Below, piece by piece: positions 22,499 through 34,259 of a DNA stretch of 64,000 nucleotides. The translations under genes were made by a program, and so were the position numbers. The notes beneath the pieces are model-generated. The model had not been told where the DNA came from, made no database searches, and worked only from the letters and a program-made list of their open reading frames with translations. Each line of letters opens with the position of its first letter. Position 1 is the first letter of the stretch. The stretch comes from Tetrastigma voinierianum (taxonomy: Eukaryota; Streptophyta; Magnoliopsida; Vitales; Vitaceae), in the NCBI GenBank assembly GCA_016808115.1, contig JAEQBH010000997.1, forward strand, positions 1,150,713 to 1,214,712, written 5' to 3'.

Positions 22499-25400
22499 TG
22501 AAGGATCCCGACCCGGATTAACCTCTCATGAACCGGGGACCTCAGGCACTCCAGGCAGATATAGAAACTTTCCTTAAAACCATAAATTAAAATCCGTGGA
22601 AGCGAACCTTTACAATTCTTCACATATCTTTTAAAAATAATCTGGAGGCAGAAGTCTTAAAAAAATTTCTTTTTCTTTTCTTTTCCAACACTTAGATTTT
22701 CGGGAAAATCGAGCGAGGAGTTTCCTACGTTTTTGGACTTTCGAATTTACAAAACTTGATGAAAACATTTAAAAACACTTCTAAACTTCAATTCATCAAC
22801 TTCCATATTAGGACTCCTCGTCCCTGACGATCAAACCGCAAATATACATATATATACATTTATTTCTTTCAAATCATCAAAACATTTAAACCTTCTTCAA
22901 TTCCATGCATAATTTTATCAAAACATGACAAAATATTCACATATACAATATGCGAAATTATTTTCAATGCGGAGTCATGCGTCGTCTCTCGATAGCTTGA
23001 CTCAGCGCACGAGGAGGGTACTCTAGATGCACTGTCTGGGTCTTTGAAAATGTTGTGTTGAAACATATGGAAAAAGAATTAGGCACTACTTGAGCTCAGT
23101 GAGTGTACATTTTCATTTTATATAACATTTCCGAAGTATTTTATGTAAAAATATAATACATACTTATACAATTAAAATCCATTATACATTAAACATTTAT
23201 GCAGCAAACTTTGCCATAAATACTTATACCATTAAAATCGGTTTATGCTAACATTTATACCTTAAACTTTCTTTCAATAAATACTTATGCATTAAAAATC
23301 CATTTATGCTTTAAGAATTTATGCCTTAAACTTTCTTTCCATAAATACTTATGCATTTAAAATCCATTTATGCTTTAAGAATTTATGCCTTAAACTTTCT
23401 TTCCATAAATACTTATGCATTTAAAATCCATTATGCTTTAAGCATTTATGCCTTAAACTCTTTCATAAATACTTATGCATTTAAAATCCATTTATGCTTT
23501 AAGAATTTATGCCTTAAACTCTTTCCATAAATACTTATGCATTTAAATCCATTTATGCTTTAGAATTTATGCCTTAAACTTTCTTTCGAAATACTTATGC
23601 ATTTGAAATCCATTTATGCTTTAAGCATTTAGCTAAACTTTTCTTTTCTTTATTTCTTTCTTTCATTCTTTCGATGGAACCCGGGGGGAATAAACACAGA
23701 AACCGATTCAGATGCCGACGGTGAGGACGAATCCACATTCAGTCATAACCCACTCTGGCTGCGGAGAAGCTGCGCTTTGCATAGGGTTCAGTCATAGTAC
23801 TTTATCACGTGTAAGGATATTACTCTAGACACCTATTTCCCTCCCTCAGTTAGTAACCTATAACTTTACCCTCTTAATCATACCGCGCTTAAGTGACTTG
23901 GTAGATATCGGTCATAACAGTCATAGGGGTTTAGGGTAACCACTCCAATTGCAAAAACATTTCTTCAAAGTACATTTATAAATACATTTAAATCCTTTAC
24001 TTTATCATTAAAACACATATGCATACTTTAAACATTTTTTAAACTTTCATAATACCTTAACATATGCATACATATTTAATACACATATAAATATATGCAT
24101 TGATGCAAGATAAAACAATGCAATATAAAACATTTCCATATGCCTTAACATTTACATAAAAATTTACATTAAACTTTCAGTTTAACATTCAAAACCATTC
24201 ACTTTAAAACTAAATTCTCAAAAATATCATTTTTTTCGCTCCACGAGTTCACCGCTCGATCGCTTGCTTCAGTTGAGTTCAGTTCCGTCAGATAGTCCTT
24301 TTCACCTTTTCCAAGAAAATCACAATTACACGTGCCATAATTTCCGCAATCCACCATAAACATTCATTCCTATATTCTTATTCCTCTAGGAATCTATTTT
24401 GCAGGAGTGGAATCAATCAATCGGATCATCAAACTAAAGTTATGGCATTTTCATGCCAACTAGTCATTCACCAAATTTTTTTCTGGTAAGCCAGGTTTGT
24501 ATTACTCACTTGATTTGTCAAAACCTAATCTAATCCATGGCTTTCTCAATTTATCTCAATCATCATCATTCAACCCTAAATGCCACTAATTTAACATCCA
24601 TACAAAGAAAATCAAATCATTAGGTATGAAAAACATAAAATCCAACTTTCCACCATTAAAAACTACTTTTGTTTTTGGTTTCGTAGCTCCTCTCTCTTGA
24701 TTCCACTTGTAGATCACTTGAAGAGCTTGAATGAGGGAGAAAAAATCACATCTCTTGGCCCTTTACACTTTTTCTTCTTGCTTCCCCTTTCTCCTTTCTT
24801 TTCTCTCTTTTCTTCCCCTGTCCTTTCTCTCCCTCGGGTTCTCCTCCTTTTGAGACAACTTAACCTCTTAAATTATATTTTGACTAACTCTTCAAAATTA
24901 CTTTCATACTTTACCAAAAATTACCTTTGAACCAAATAAGCTCATTGGTCCATTCCTATTGAATCACAAATCCATTAACCTATTATTTTATTCATAACTT
25001 AGTCATTAAGAAAAGTTTTAATTGGCTCTCATAATAAAATATCTCCGCATAGCGACTTTTATCTCAGTTTCACCTTATCTTTTGCTTTTATCTGGAATTA
25101 AATGTCAAAATATTCTATGTGGTCGTCTAAACTTCAAATTAACCATGAATTATTCCAAAATTAAATCCTTCCACGGTGGATTCCCGGGGCTGCGAAATCA
25201 CGAAATCGGTTAAAATCATTAAAATCGGAAATTCGGAATGATAAATATTATTATCAGGAATTACGTTCGGATCACGGGAAACTATCAAAGCGGACTCCGT
25301 TTCACTTTATTTCAGTTTCGTTGATCTTTATGATTTATTCCGGACCTTTTCGTATTTTAAACCGATTCCAGAAATTTATTGTGAGCTCCAAATTTTCGGT

Positions 25401-25677
25401 CAGAATCACTATTCACTTAAATCTCTATTCTCTTGTAAATATCAGTTTAAAGTCATAGGAACTGAAATTTCTTACCAATTCCTTTACCAAACCCCCTCCA
25501 TTCGGATATAATAAGAAAATCATTCCTTAGGGCACCGGTTACAATTGTGAATTTTCACTTCATGCCCAAATAATTAATCAGGCGTTCTAAATTCTAATCT
25601 ACCCTCGTTTCTATCATTGGACCTCTAATCATTTCAAAAACTATTATTATAACATTCAATAAGGTTGGGGTTTTACA
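22499..25677 (-). repeat. 5' LTR of element D (about 3.18 kb)
   Basis: The minus strand starts TGTAAAACCCCAACC (25677) and ends GGTCGGGATCCTTCA (22499). Collinear with the 3' LTR at 16026-18870, with many small differences and more copies of the 63-bp repeat. A pyrimidine-rich CTCTTTTCTTCC tract near 24790-24840 is shared by both copies. Confidence 0.9.
23165..23650. repeat. 63-bp tandem repeat, about 8 copies, in D 5' LTR
   Basis: Units carry AAATCCATTTATGCTTTAA and CATAAATACTTATGCATT. Eight AAATCC/AAATCG anchors are countable between 23170 and 23620, against three in the sister LTR. Confidence 0.85.
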
Positions 25678-26285
25678 CAGTGATTCGAGCCATCGAGGAG
25701 ACGACGCATGTGACTGCATTGTATATATATTTTGCATATTGTATATGTTGAATATTTTGTCATGTATAATTGTATATATGTATATATTTTGAAAAGGAAC
25801 TACGTGAGCTTTGATCCTCGGTGGGCCAGTACGTAGGCGGTCGGCTTAAGCCGGCTCAAGCCCGATCTTTTGATAAAGGCATATTGCATGGAATAGAAGA
25901 AGGGTTGAATGTTTTTATGATTTGAAGTAAATAAATGTATATGTATGTCTATTGTGTTTGATTGGGTTGTGGACGAGGAGTCTAATATGGAAATTAGAAA
26001 ATTTGAAGTTTAAGTGTTTTTAAATGCTTTCGTGGGGTTTTATGTAGAGGGTGAGAAGTCAGAAAAAGCGAGGAGGAAACTCTGACGTTTTTTAAGAAAA
26101 ATCTCTGTGTTGGAAAAAAAAAAAATTTAGCGCTTAAACCCGCATTATTTTCTAAAGATATGTGTTAAGGATTGTAAAGGGGTTCAGCTCCATGGATTTT
26201 GTTGTTGTTTTGAGAAAAGTTTCTATATCGGATTGGAGTGCGGAGGGTCCCCTCGGGTTCGTGAGATGCCGGTCGGGATCCTTCA
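25678..26285 (+). repeat. 5' LTR of element C, second part
   Basis: Resumes with CGAGCC after the CAGTG duplication and is collinear with 33650-34254. Ends GGTCGGGATCCTTCA at 26285, the same end as the 3' LTR (34254). Confidence 0.9.
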
Positions 26286-26288
26286 GCG

Positions 26289-26300
26289 TGGTATCGAGCC
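26289..26300 (+). other. Primer-binding site of element C (initiator tRNA-Met, one base lost)
   Basis: TGGTATCGAGCC three bases after the LTR end matches TGGTATCAGAGCC with one missing base. Confidence 0.8.
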
Positions 26301-26444
26301 AAGCTCTTGAAAATGTTATAAGATTTGAAATTTTATTTTCATATGAGTGTTTAATGTTTTATTTTAAAATTGCATAAATTATTTATGTGATTTAAAATCA
26401 TATATGCATTACATGACATATTAAAATTTTGAATTCACAGAAAA

Positions 26445-27480
26445 TGCGTCGTCGAGTAGGCCCACCACCGGAGGCTCACGAGGGCATTAGTACCACGAGG
26501 AACATGTTGATGAGTCTGCGTATGTTTCTCCACCCACAGTACATAGTGACCCCATGCCTTGAGCCGCTCACGAGACCGAGCCGCCTGCAGCCTCCTGTGG
26601 TCGTGGGAGGACGGATACCTTTAGACGAGATGGCTCGGCTTTTAGCCAGCATTACGGTGACCCAGAGGCGGTAGCTTCTATAGAGAGGGGCGGCGGGGCA
26701 CGGAACTATATGATGGATTGGGAGACCGGAAAGGCTTCGTCATGGTTGGAAATGAGCAGGTCTACCGGGTGATGCGGTGTACGGATGAAGCGGAGTTGGT
26801 CACTTTTACGCTTTTCTCCCTACGGAATGGGCGTTAGAGTGGTGGAGGCCGGTTCGGAGGAGATGCCCAGAGGGTGTCACAGGCACGGGTTCGGAAGGAG
26901 TTTGCAGAGGATAAGTTTGTTCCGGCCCGATTACGGAGATCACGAAAGGTTGAGGGTTCTTTTAGAAATTTGGAGGCTTCGGGGGGACCTCTGTGACGAT
27001 TATGAGGCCCGGAGTTTTTCTAAGCTCGTCGGACATGTTCCATTTATCGGGGATGATGAGTTCCCGAAGACCAAGAGGTTTCTTGTAGGTCTTAGTCCGG
27101 CGATTAGGACCACGGTAGCCCGGCGACCCACACACGATGCGGTCGGGTAGTAGGGCGCGGATTAGGGTTGAGAGGAGCATGGGGTTGAAATCCCAGGCTA
27201 CACCCAGTCAAGGATAGAAACGGGTGGGTCGACCGTGGAGTTCGGGGAGGTTCGATGGCGGTTCAAGGGGAGGAAAGACACGGTGGGCCGGTGGCGGTAG
27301 GCGATCTAGCCCGAGAGGTTCGATGAGGCCCGCAGACAATTAAGCTCGAGTCAAGCGAGTGTGCTCGATGGGAAGAACCATTATAATTTAGTGCGATTAG
27401 GCCTGAGACGGTTGCTTTAAGTGCGGACAACCGGGACACTTCGCCATAGAATGCCCATAGATAGTTTTGGCGGTGGGATT
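26445..27480 (+). pseudogene. gag: Element C gag with intact zinc knuckle, otherwise broken
   Basis: Begins M-R-R-R-V-G-P-P-P-E at about 26444, then G-R-I-P-L-D-E-M-A-R-L-L near 26610-26645. Frames between 26650 and 27400 are interrupted but keep patches such as F-V-P-A-R-like and S-F-x-x-L-E. A complete CCHC knuckle (C-F-K-C-G-Q-P-G-H-F-A-I-E-C) lies at 27413-27454 and is followed by a stop. In intact relatives Gag packages the RNA in the cytoplasm. Confidence 0.8.
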
Positions 27481-27499
27481 AGGGTGGGACGAGACGGGA

Positions 27500-28110
27500 C
27501 AAAGGCGGTTCCCAAAGTGCTGGTAAATTAGGTCGGAGTCGAGAGAGGGGCTCCGGGCGAGAGGCCTTTGCATTTACTAGACACCGGAGGACCGGCGGAG
27601 TAGAGGTCAGCCATCTAGAGGGACGGATGGGACAACCTCGGACAGGGGAAATTTGGAATGTTCTGATCTGCCCGACGGGAAGGCGGATCTTAGCAGGGTC
27701 ATGGCGGGTACTATCGAGTTTTTACGATGGGGATGCTTATGTCTTGATAGATCAGGTCTTTGCTCCTCGTTTATTCTGCGAAATTTATTGTACAAGTGAA
27801 CATGGGATACAACCCGCATAGATTGTAGTATGGTAGTCTCCTTCTACGGGAGATTCACTTATAGCCGGTCGGCATACATGGGTTATAGAGTGATTATTGA
27901 GGGGCCGTGAGTTTAGAGACCCGATTGGTATTGTTGGATATCGGGACTTGATGTGATCTTAGGGATGGGCGGATTTGTCTCGACCCATCACACCACTATG
28001 GATTGCTTCGGAAAGAAGTTAAGTTACGTAGGCCAGGAGAACCCGGAGATTACTTTTGTGGGGTAAGGAGATATTGTCCTCGAGTATGATGTACGTATTG
28101 ATGGGTACGG
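27500..28110 (+). pseudogene. Element C protease region, degraded
   Basis: Broken frames after the knuckle include M-A-G-T-like, D-x-S-G-L-like (position of the active-site D-x-G) near 27740, then a D-V-I-L-G-M-G-like stretch near 27950-27970 and T-M-D-C-F-G-K-K near 27995-28020, the usual order of the Tekay protease segment (I-L-G-M-D-W-L, then V-D-C). Confidence 0.6.
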
Positions 28111-28179
28111 GAAGATGTGAAAGTCATATCGAGTGTCCTTTATGTAGTTGGTGAGAGGATGATGTGAGGCTAGAAGACA

Positions 28180-28960
28180 TTAAGTCGTTGGAGAATTCCG
28201 GATGTGTTTCCGGATGATCTTCGGGATTACCCTAGAGAGAGATTGATTTTGGTCCGGAGTTAGCCCACTGGGGACCGAAGCCGGAATTTCGAGAGAGCCA
28301 CATGGACATTTCTTGAGTGAAGAACTTAAGGTGCGAGGATGGAAGAAGGAAATGAGCCGACAAGGTTCATCGGGCCAGAAACCGCGTCTCCTTGGGAGCC
28401 ATAGATTTTATTTGTGAAGAAAAAGGGCTGAGCATGCGATTATGCTTGTTGATTCTGAGAGAGTTGAATAAAGGGAGACCTACGTAATCGTATCTCTTAG
28501 AGGATTGATGATCTTTTGATCGATTCTGATTAAGGTATTCTCTGAGATTGATTTGAAGTGAGGCTAATATCGATTGAGGTTCATGATGAGGATGTTCCAA
28601 GACAGCATTCAGAACACGATACGGGCATTTTGAGTTTCTAGTCATGCCATTTGGACTTACGAATGCCCCAGCCGCTTTTATGGATCTCATGAACAGGATT
28701 TTTAGGGCCTTACTTAGATCGATGGATTTGTTATAGTGTTTATTGGCGATATATTGGTCTATTCGGGCGTGGAGAAGAACATGCGAGCACTTGAGGGGAT
28801 AGTTCTGCGAACATTGCGGAACATCGGTTATATGCGAGGCTTCGGTAAGTGTGGAGTTTGGCTCACCGACCTTCGATTGTCGCCTTTTTGGGACACATGA
28901 ACTGCAACGAGAGGGGATTACCGATTGGATCCGCGGAAGGTCGAAGCTATATTGAATTGG
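28180..28960 (+). pseudogene. pol: Element C reverse transcriptase, catalytic block mutated to FIGD
   Basis: A clear block F-L-V-M-P-F-G-L-T-N-A-P-A-A-F-M-D-L-M-N-R-I at 28628-28700 identifies the domain. The catalytic motif follows at 28739-28750 and reads F-I-G-D instead of F-I-D-D, so one metal-binding aspartate is gone. Upstream blocks (R-E-L-N-K near 28460) are in other frames. Confidence 0.85.
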
Positions 28961-29059
28961 AAGCCTCCTACGAGTGTTACGAGAGATAAGAGTTTTTAAG
29001 GTTTAGCGGTGTGCAAGTAAGTTGGTTGAGGGATTTTTCGATGATAGCCACACCTTTGA

Positions 29060-29460
29060 CTAGATTGTGAGGAAGAGGGAACCGTTTTTTACGGTCAAAG
29101 GCTTGATAGCGAGTTTCGATGAGGCTGAAGGAGATGCACAGGCTCGATACTTACACTTCCATCGGGCGGGGATGGCTTTGCGATTATGTTGTGATGCCGC
29201 ACAGGCAAGGCTGGGTTGTGTGTTAATGTCTGAAATGACCAGGTGATTGCATATGCTTCTAGGAAATTGAAGAAGCATGAGCAGTATCTACGCCGACCTT
29301 GAGCTAGCGTGTGGCGTTTACCTTGCGGATATGGAGGCATTGCATATGGTCTGCTGTGGGATTTTACGGATCATAAGAGCTTGCGTATACGTTTCACCTT
29401 GGGGAAGGAATGAACATGGGGCAGAGGGAGATGGATTGAGCCCGATCAGGATTGCTTGAA
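29060..29460 (+). pseudogene. pol: Element C RNase H, degraded
   Basis: Frames give C-C-D-A-A-Q-A-x-L-G-C-V-L-M near 29185-29230 (equivalent of the C-D-A-S-x-x-G-L-G-C-V-L-M block), an A-Y-A-S-like remnant near 29250, and L-E-L-A-like near 29300. Frames are shifted between blocks. Confidence 0.65.
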
Positions 29461-29739
29461 TGTGCCATTAGTTATCATCACCAGGAAGGCGAGCGTGGTA
29501 GGAGATTGCTCTTAGTAGGAGACCCATGAGTTCCACTGTCGCACTTGAGGCGTGCGTCTTCCTCGACTCATGGGCGAAGATTGAGTGCGTTAGCCACACG
29601 ATTTCATGTCGTCTTGTGATAGACGGGATTGAGAGCTTCGGTCGGGATCCACAGGATGTCAGTGAAATTGAGAGGTGAAGTAAGAGTCGGAGCAACGAGG
29701 GGTTTGTCATTGAGAGGATGGAGATGCGAGTGGTCATGG

Positions 29740-30960
29740 GACCGGAGATTGTGTGTAGGATGTAGGTGATGTGAGGAGAGAGATTATGGAGGAAGCCCAT
29801 TCCTCGCATGCCACAACTGCATCGAGAAGCACAAAAAGATGTATCATACCTAAGGAACACTCTTGGTGGAAGGGTATGAAAAGGATGCGAGAGTTAGTCT
29901 CGGATGTCTCAAATGTCGAGCGAATTAAAAGCCCAGAACATTAGAGCCTGCGGGACTAATGCAGTCACTCCCAGATCCTCGGTGGAAATGGGAGAGAAAC
30001 ACTATGGATTTTGTGGTAGGACTTCCACGTTGCCGGAGTGGCCATGATACGATATGGGTGATTGTAGATAGACTGACGAAATCAGCCCATTTCCTACCTA
30101 TCAGGAATAGTGATTCATTGGATAAGTTGGCCCAATTATACGTTAGAGAGATTATCGGGCGCATGGTACGCCGGTTTGTTGTTTCGAGATAGAGATCCGG
30201 GGTTTACCTCACGGAGGTTTTGGCCTAGTTCTGAGAATGCCCTTGGCACTAGACTACATTTTGATGCGGCTTTTCATCCACGGGATGGTGTGATACGAGA
30301 GGACTATCTGATTTAGAAGATATGCTTAGGGAATGTGGTATGGAGTTTAGAGGCCCGGGACACCCCGTCTACCTGCGATAGAGTTTGCATACAATGCGGT
30401 TATCGGGCTAGTATTGGTATGGCCCATATGAGGCTCTTTATGAATGAAATGTCGAACTCAGGTGTTGGGATGAGGTAGGCGAAAAGGAATTAGTAGGTCA
30501 GAAAATTGTCAGTGACTTGTGATAATATATCAGTTATAAGGGATGGCGAAAAGAATTGCACAAGATTAATGAGAAAAGTTATGCGAATAATCGTTGTAGG
30601 GACTGGGAGTCGGTGGGGGATATGGTATTTTTGAGGATTTCCCATGGAAGAAGGGCGTCTTAAGATTTGGGGAAGCGTGGAAGGCGGAGTCCGCGATATA
30701 TTGGACCATACGAGTTGTTGAGAGGATTGGGGAGATGGCATATCGATTAGAGTTTCCATCTGACCTCGATCGCATTCACGATGTTTTCCATGTTTCTATG
30801 CTCCGCAAGTACATACCAGTCCCTTCACATGTATTGACAGAGCAACCGGTGGAAATACAAGAGAACTTGAAAAACGAAGAGGAACGGTCTGCGAGGATCC
30901 TCGATCGTCGAGAGCAAGTTACAGCGCGAAAAAGCAGAAAGGAACTATTCATTTGGTGAA
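29740..30960 (+). pseudogene. pol: Element C integrase, broken
   Basis: The clean stretch 29959-30192 carries L-P-D-P-R-W-K-W-E-R, T-M-D-F-V-V-G-L-P and V-I-V-D-R-L-T-K-S-A-H-F-L-P, the start of the catalytic core with its first aspartate. D-R-D-P-G-F-T-S near 30190-30215 carries the second aspartate. The glutamate block is lost. The C-terminal region is readable at 30735-30950 with V-F-H-V-S-M-L-R-K-Y-I-P and R-I-L-D-R-R-E. Confidence 0.85.
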
Positions 30961-31050
30961 GGTATTGTGGAGGAGTCATACAGTAGAGGAAGCTACTTGG
31001 GAGCCAGAGGATCAGATGCGGCGTCAGTACCCTCAATTATTTTCCGAATG
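30925..31050 (+). pseudogene. Element C chromodomain (C-terminus of integrase)
   Basis: Across one frameshift the frames read L-F-I-W or H-L-V-K-V-L-W-R, then E-A-T-W-E-P-E-D-Q-M and Y-P-Q-L-F-S-E followed by a stop. The W and E-A-T-W-E blocks are the chromodomain signature of Tekay-type chromoviruses, thought to guide integration to heterochromatin. Its presence fits the dense nest seen here. Confidence 0.75.
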
Positions 31051-31108
31051 AGGTATTTTCCTTTCCTTTGTTTTGGGTTAGTTGTTTATTTCGAGGACGA
31101 AATGTCCT

Positions 31109-31122
31109 AAGGAGGGAGGATT
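31109..31122 (+). other. Polypurine tract of element C
   Basis: AAGGAGGGAGGATT sits directly before the 3' LTR start. It is preceded by TTCGAGGACGAAATGTCC, the conserved block found before chromovirus polypurine tracts. Confidence 0.9.
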
Positions 31123-34100
31123 TGTAACGTCCCGATCCCGAGATAGGTGTACAGTACATTTAATTGTAGGGGCCTACCCGAGCACCAAGTGTCACACTGT
31201 GGTATTTTGGAGAGGAATTATGAAATCATAATTTATGAAACCTGGAATCGAGGTACTAGTGCCAGGGTAAAGTGGTAAATTCAAAAAAAAAAAAAAGGAT
31301 ATAAAGGGCATAATTTGAGAAGATAGTATGCCAAAATGAAAATAAAATAAGTTGATTTGCAATATCAAAGTGTTTGAGGACTAAATTATAATTGTCATAG
31401 ATATGAAAGTCAAAATCAAAGTAGAGATGGGCCATAATAGTAAAAACAAAAGTTAAAAGTGCAATATTAAAGTGCTTGGGGACTTAATGGTAATTAAGGC
31501 AAAGTTAATATTATAGAAGAGAGGAGACAAACAAAATTTCATATTTTGGTCTCAAAATTTGCTAAGGCAAACCCATAGGAGAAGGAGAAGAGAGCAAAGA
31601 AGAAGAAGAGGAGGAAGAAGAGGAAGAAGAAGTGGGAGAAAAACCAAACCAAGGTATGTTTTCATTTTGTAATCATGGGTATTTGGATTTCCTAAGGTTT
31701 GGTATGGAGATTAGTGCTCCTTTGGTCTAGGGTTTTGTGGAGAAATCACATTAACCCTAGAATTCTTGAGGTTATGAGGGTAAAACGCAATTGGTGTAAA
31801 ATTAAACATGGAATCATCATAATTTTATGGTTTTGGCAGGAATTGGTGGACCTTGGGTTGAATTCTTGGATTTTCACCTAGGGTTTGGTTTATAAATTTC
31901 AAATCACCAATTCAAGTGTTGTGGAGTTGTTTTGAGTTAGATTTCATGTGGTTTTTGAGGTATTATGGAATAGTTGTAAAAAGGAGAATGTTGGGGTTTT
32001 AAAGATAATGCTGTCAAAATTTTTGTAAAAACCCATGTTTTTGTTTTGGCTATACTTTAAGTTATAATTATCCAAATGAATTGATTCCAATTGGTAAAGA
32101 ACCATAAGATATAGGGCTACAAATGTATTGAAGGGACAAAGAGCAAATTGTAGCTCTATGGCTCCCAAATACGGACTGAAAGGTGAGCTCGTGTAGCTCA
32201 CTGATTATGCTCTGTTTTGGGTATGGTTGTAGTGTTTTGGCCATAAGTGGAGTTTCACTCATCCAAATTGAGTGATTAAAAATTCTGGAGTAAAATATCT
32301 ACTTCCTAGGAAAAAATTATCTGAAGGAAGTCCATGCAAATTGTAGCCCCAAAGTGCCCATAAAGTTGTCAAAGTAGAGCTATGTGCAGATTCTGTTCTG
32401 CCGGGTGAGTCATCTAGATGTAAATACAATAACGAGTTTTGGTGATCCAAATTGGGTGATTCCAATTGGAGAAGAAACCTTATAAGCATAGCTTCAAATG
32501 AGTGAAGAAACAATTTCCAATTTATGTGGAGTTAAGACTGAGAGAATCAGGATCAACATTGGTGATTCAGTGAGTTAACGAGAGTGGCATAAAAAACATA
32601 CTTGTAACTTGTGTTATGTGGTTGAGGGTATAGAAGGAATTTTAAATTGAAAATTTAAAGAATGTCATTGGATATATAAGGACTGATCACGGAAGTTTCA
32701 TAATTTTGAAGACCCCGTTTGAATAATTTTTGGGTCATAAAGTCTATAGAGTATTGTTGGAAAAAAGGTTGCCAAAATGAGTGGTTTTTTTTTTTAGTGC
32801 TCAAGGGTAAATTGTAAATTTGCCTTTATATGAATGTTGTGTGACCCTAAAGTGACTTCAAGTGTGTGATACGTTAAGTTTCATTATCATGACGTTAATA
32901 GGTTGCCTTGTCGTTGAGTGTGTAGAATTTAAAAGCAAAGGCGGAAAAGTAGTGGAGTTATTAGTAACTTTACGGGAAACAAAGGGTGAGTGTAAAACTG
33001 ATTTTTTGAAAATTGAGTTTTAAAAGTGAAAGATTTTAAATGTTAAAATAGAAAGAAAGTTTAATAAATATATATATGTATATTATTAAATATGTATATA
33101 TATTTAAAAGATGATACATAGAATTTAAAAATGTGTAAAGAATGCATATGTGTTTTAATGATAAAGTAAAGGATTTAAAATGGTTTATAAATATTATTTG
33201 AAAAATGAGCGATGATTTACCTAACTATATGGCTTTATTATGACTGATATCAACTGCAGTACCTTAAACGTGTAAGGATTTGGGAAACACAATTGGGTTA
33301 CTAACGGAGGGAGGGAAATAGATTTTTAGTGTAATATTCTTGCACGTGATAAATGCATGGCCCGAAACTATCTGGAATGTGATTTCTCCCGCACCTCACT
33401 GTGGTATGAGAAGCTGGATGAGTGTCCCTCAGCAGTGAATGCAGCATTAGCCTGTTGGGTTACCATCAAAAGAAGTTTAAAAGCATAAAATGGTTTTTAA
33501 TTGTATAAGTATTTATTACTTTGATATATCTTGAAAATGGTATCTTAATGAAAATGTGCACTCCTTTGGGCTCCTTTGAAACCATTCTTTTCCGTATATT
33601 TCAAAAACATTTTGAGGACCCGAGGCAGTGCTGGCCGTTAGAGCATCCCCACACGCGGTGGTCGAGCCATGTCGGAGGCAGCGCATGTGACTGCATTGTA
33701 TATATATTTTGCATGTGTATATATTTGAATATTTTGTCATGTATAATTGTATATATGTATATATTTTGAAAAGAACTACGTGGGCTTTGATCCTCAGTGG
33801 GCGAGAATGCGTGGCGTCGGCAAGCGAGCTCCAGAAGCCAATCTTTTGATAAAAATGTGCATGGAATAGAAGAAGATTTGAATGTTTTTATGATTTGAAG
33901 TAAATAAATGTATATGTATGTCTATTGTGTTTAATTGGGTTGTGGACGAGGAGTCCTAATATGGAAATTGAAAATTTGAAGTTTAGAAGTGTTTTTAAAT
34001 GCTTTCATCAGGTTTTTGTAAATTTGGGAAAGTCAAGCAGAGAAACTTTGGCGATTTTACGAAAATCTATGTGTTGGAAAAAAAAAAAATTTAGCACTTA

Positions 34101-34254
34101 AAAGCTGAATTATTTTCTAAAGATATGTTAAGGATTGTAAAAGGGTTCGCTCCATGGATTTTATTTGATTGTTTTGAGGAAAAGTTTCTATATCCGTTGG
34201 AGTGCCGGGAGGTCCCCTCGGGTTCATGAGGTTAATCCTGGTCGGGATCCTTCA
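31123..34254 (+). repeat. 3' LTR of element C (3132 bp)
   Basis: Runs TGTAACGTCCCG...GGGATCCTTCA. Uninterrupted counterpart of 13471-16025 plus 25678-26285. An A-run near 34079-34090 and an A-run at 31284-31296 are shared with length differences. Open stretches inside it have no protein signature. Confidence 0.93.
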
Positions 34255-34259
34255 CTTTA
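34255..34259. other. Target-site duplication of element C, right copy (CTTTA)
   Basis: Perfect repeat of 13466-13470. Joining the flanks restores a continuous run of B's env-like ORF. Confidence 0.9.

Larger units (their letters stand above)
16026..25677 (-). mobile_element. Element D: Tekay/Del-type chromovirus inserted in C's 5' LTR
   Basis: Minus-strand order: 5' LTR (25677-22499), initiator tRNA-Met primer site (22484-22495), gag remnant, protease remnant, reverse transcriptase, RNase H, integrase, polypurine tract, 3' LTR (18870-16026). The internal part is only about 3.6 kb, so gag and parts of pol are deleted. The flanks are GAGTG (16021-16025) and CAGTG (25678-25682), a one-mismatch TSD, and C's uninterrupted 3' LTR shows the joined site near 33660. 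It shares LTR-end and gag-start sequence with C and is thus of a related family in opposite orientation. Confidence 0.88.
13471..34254 (+). mobile_element. Element C: Tekay/Del-type chromovirus, full length but decayed, carrying element D
   Basis: 5' LTR 13471-26285 (split by D at 16026-25677), initiator tRNA-Met primer site, gag, protease, reverse transcriptase, RNase H, integrase with a C-terminal chromodomain, polypurine tract, 3' LTR 31123-34254. LTRs run TG...CA and are about 3.15 kb each once D is removed. The integrase and chromodomain motifs fit the Tekay (Del) clade. The coding part is GC-richer than the surrounding sequence. TSD CTTTA. Confidence 0.9.
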
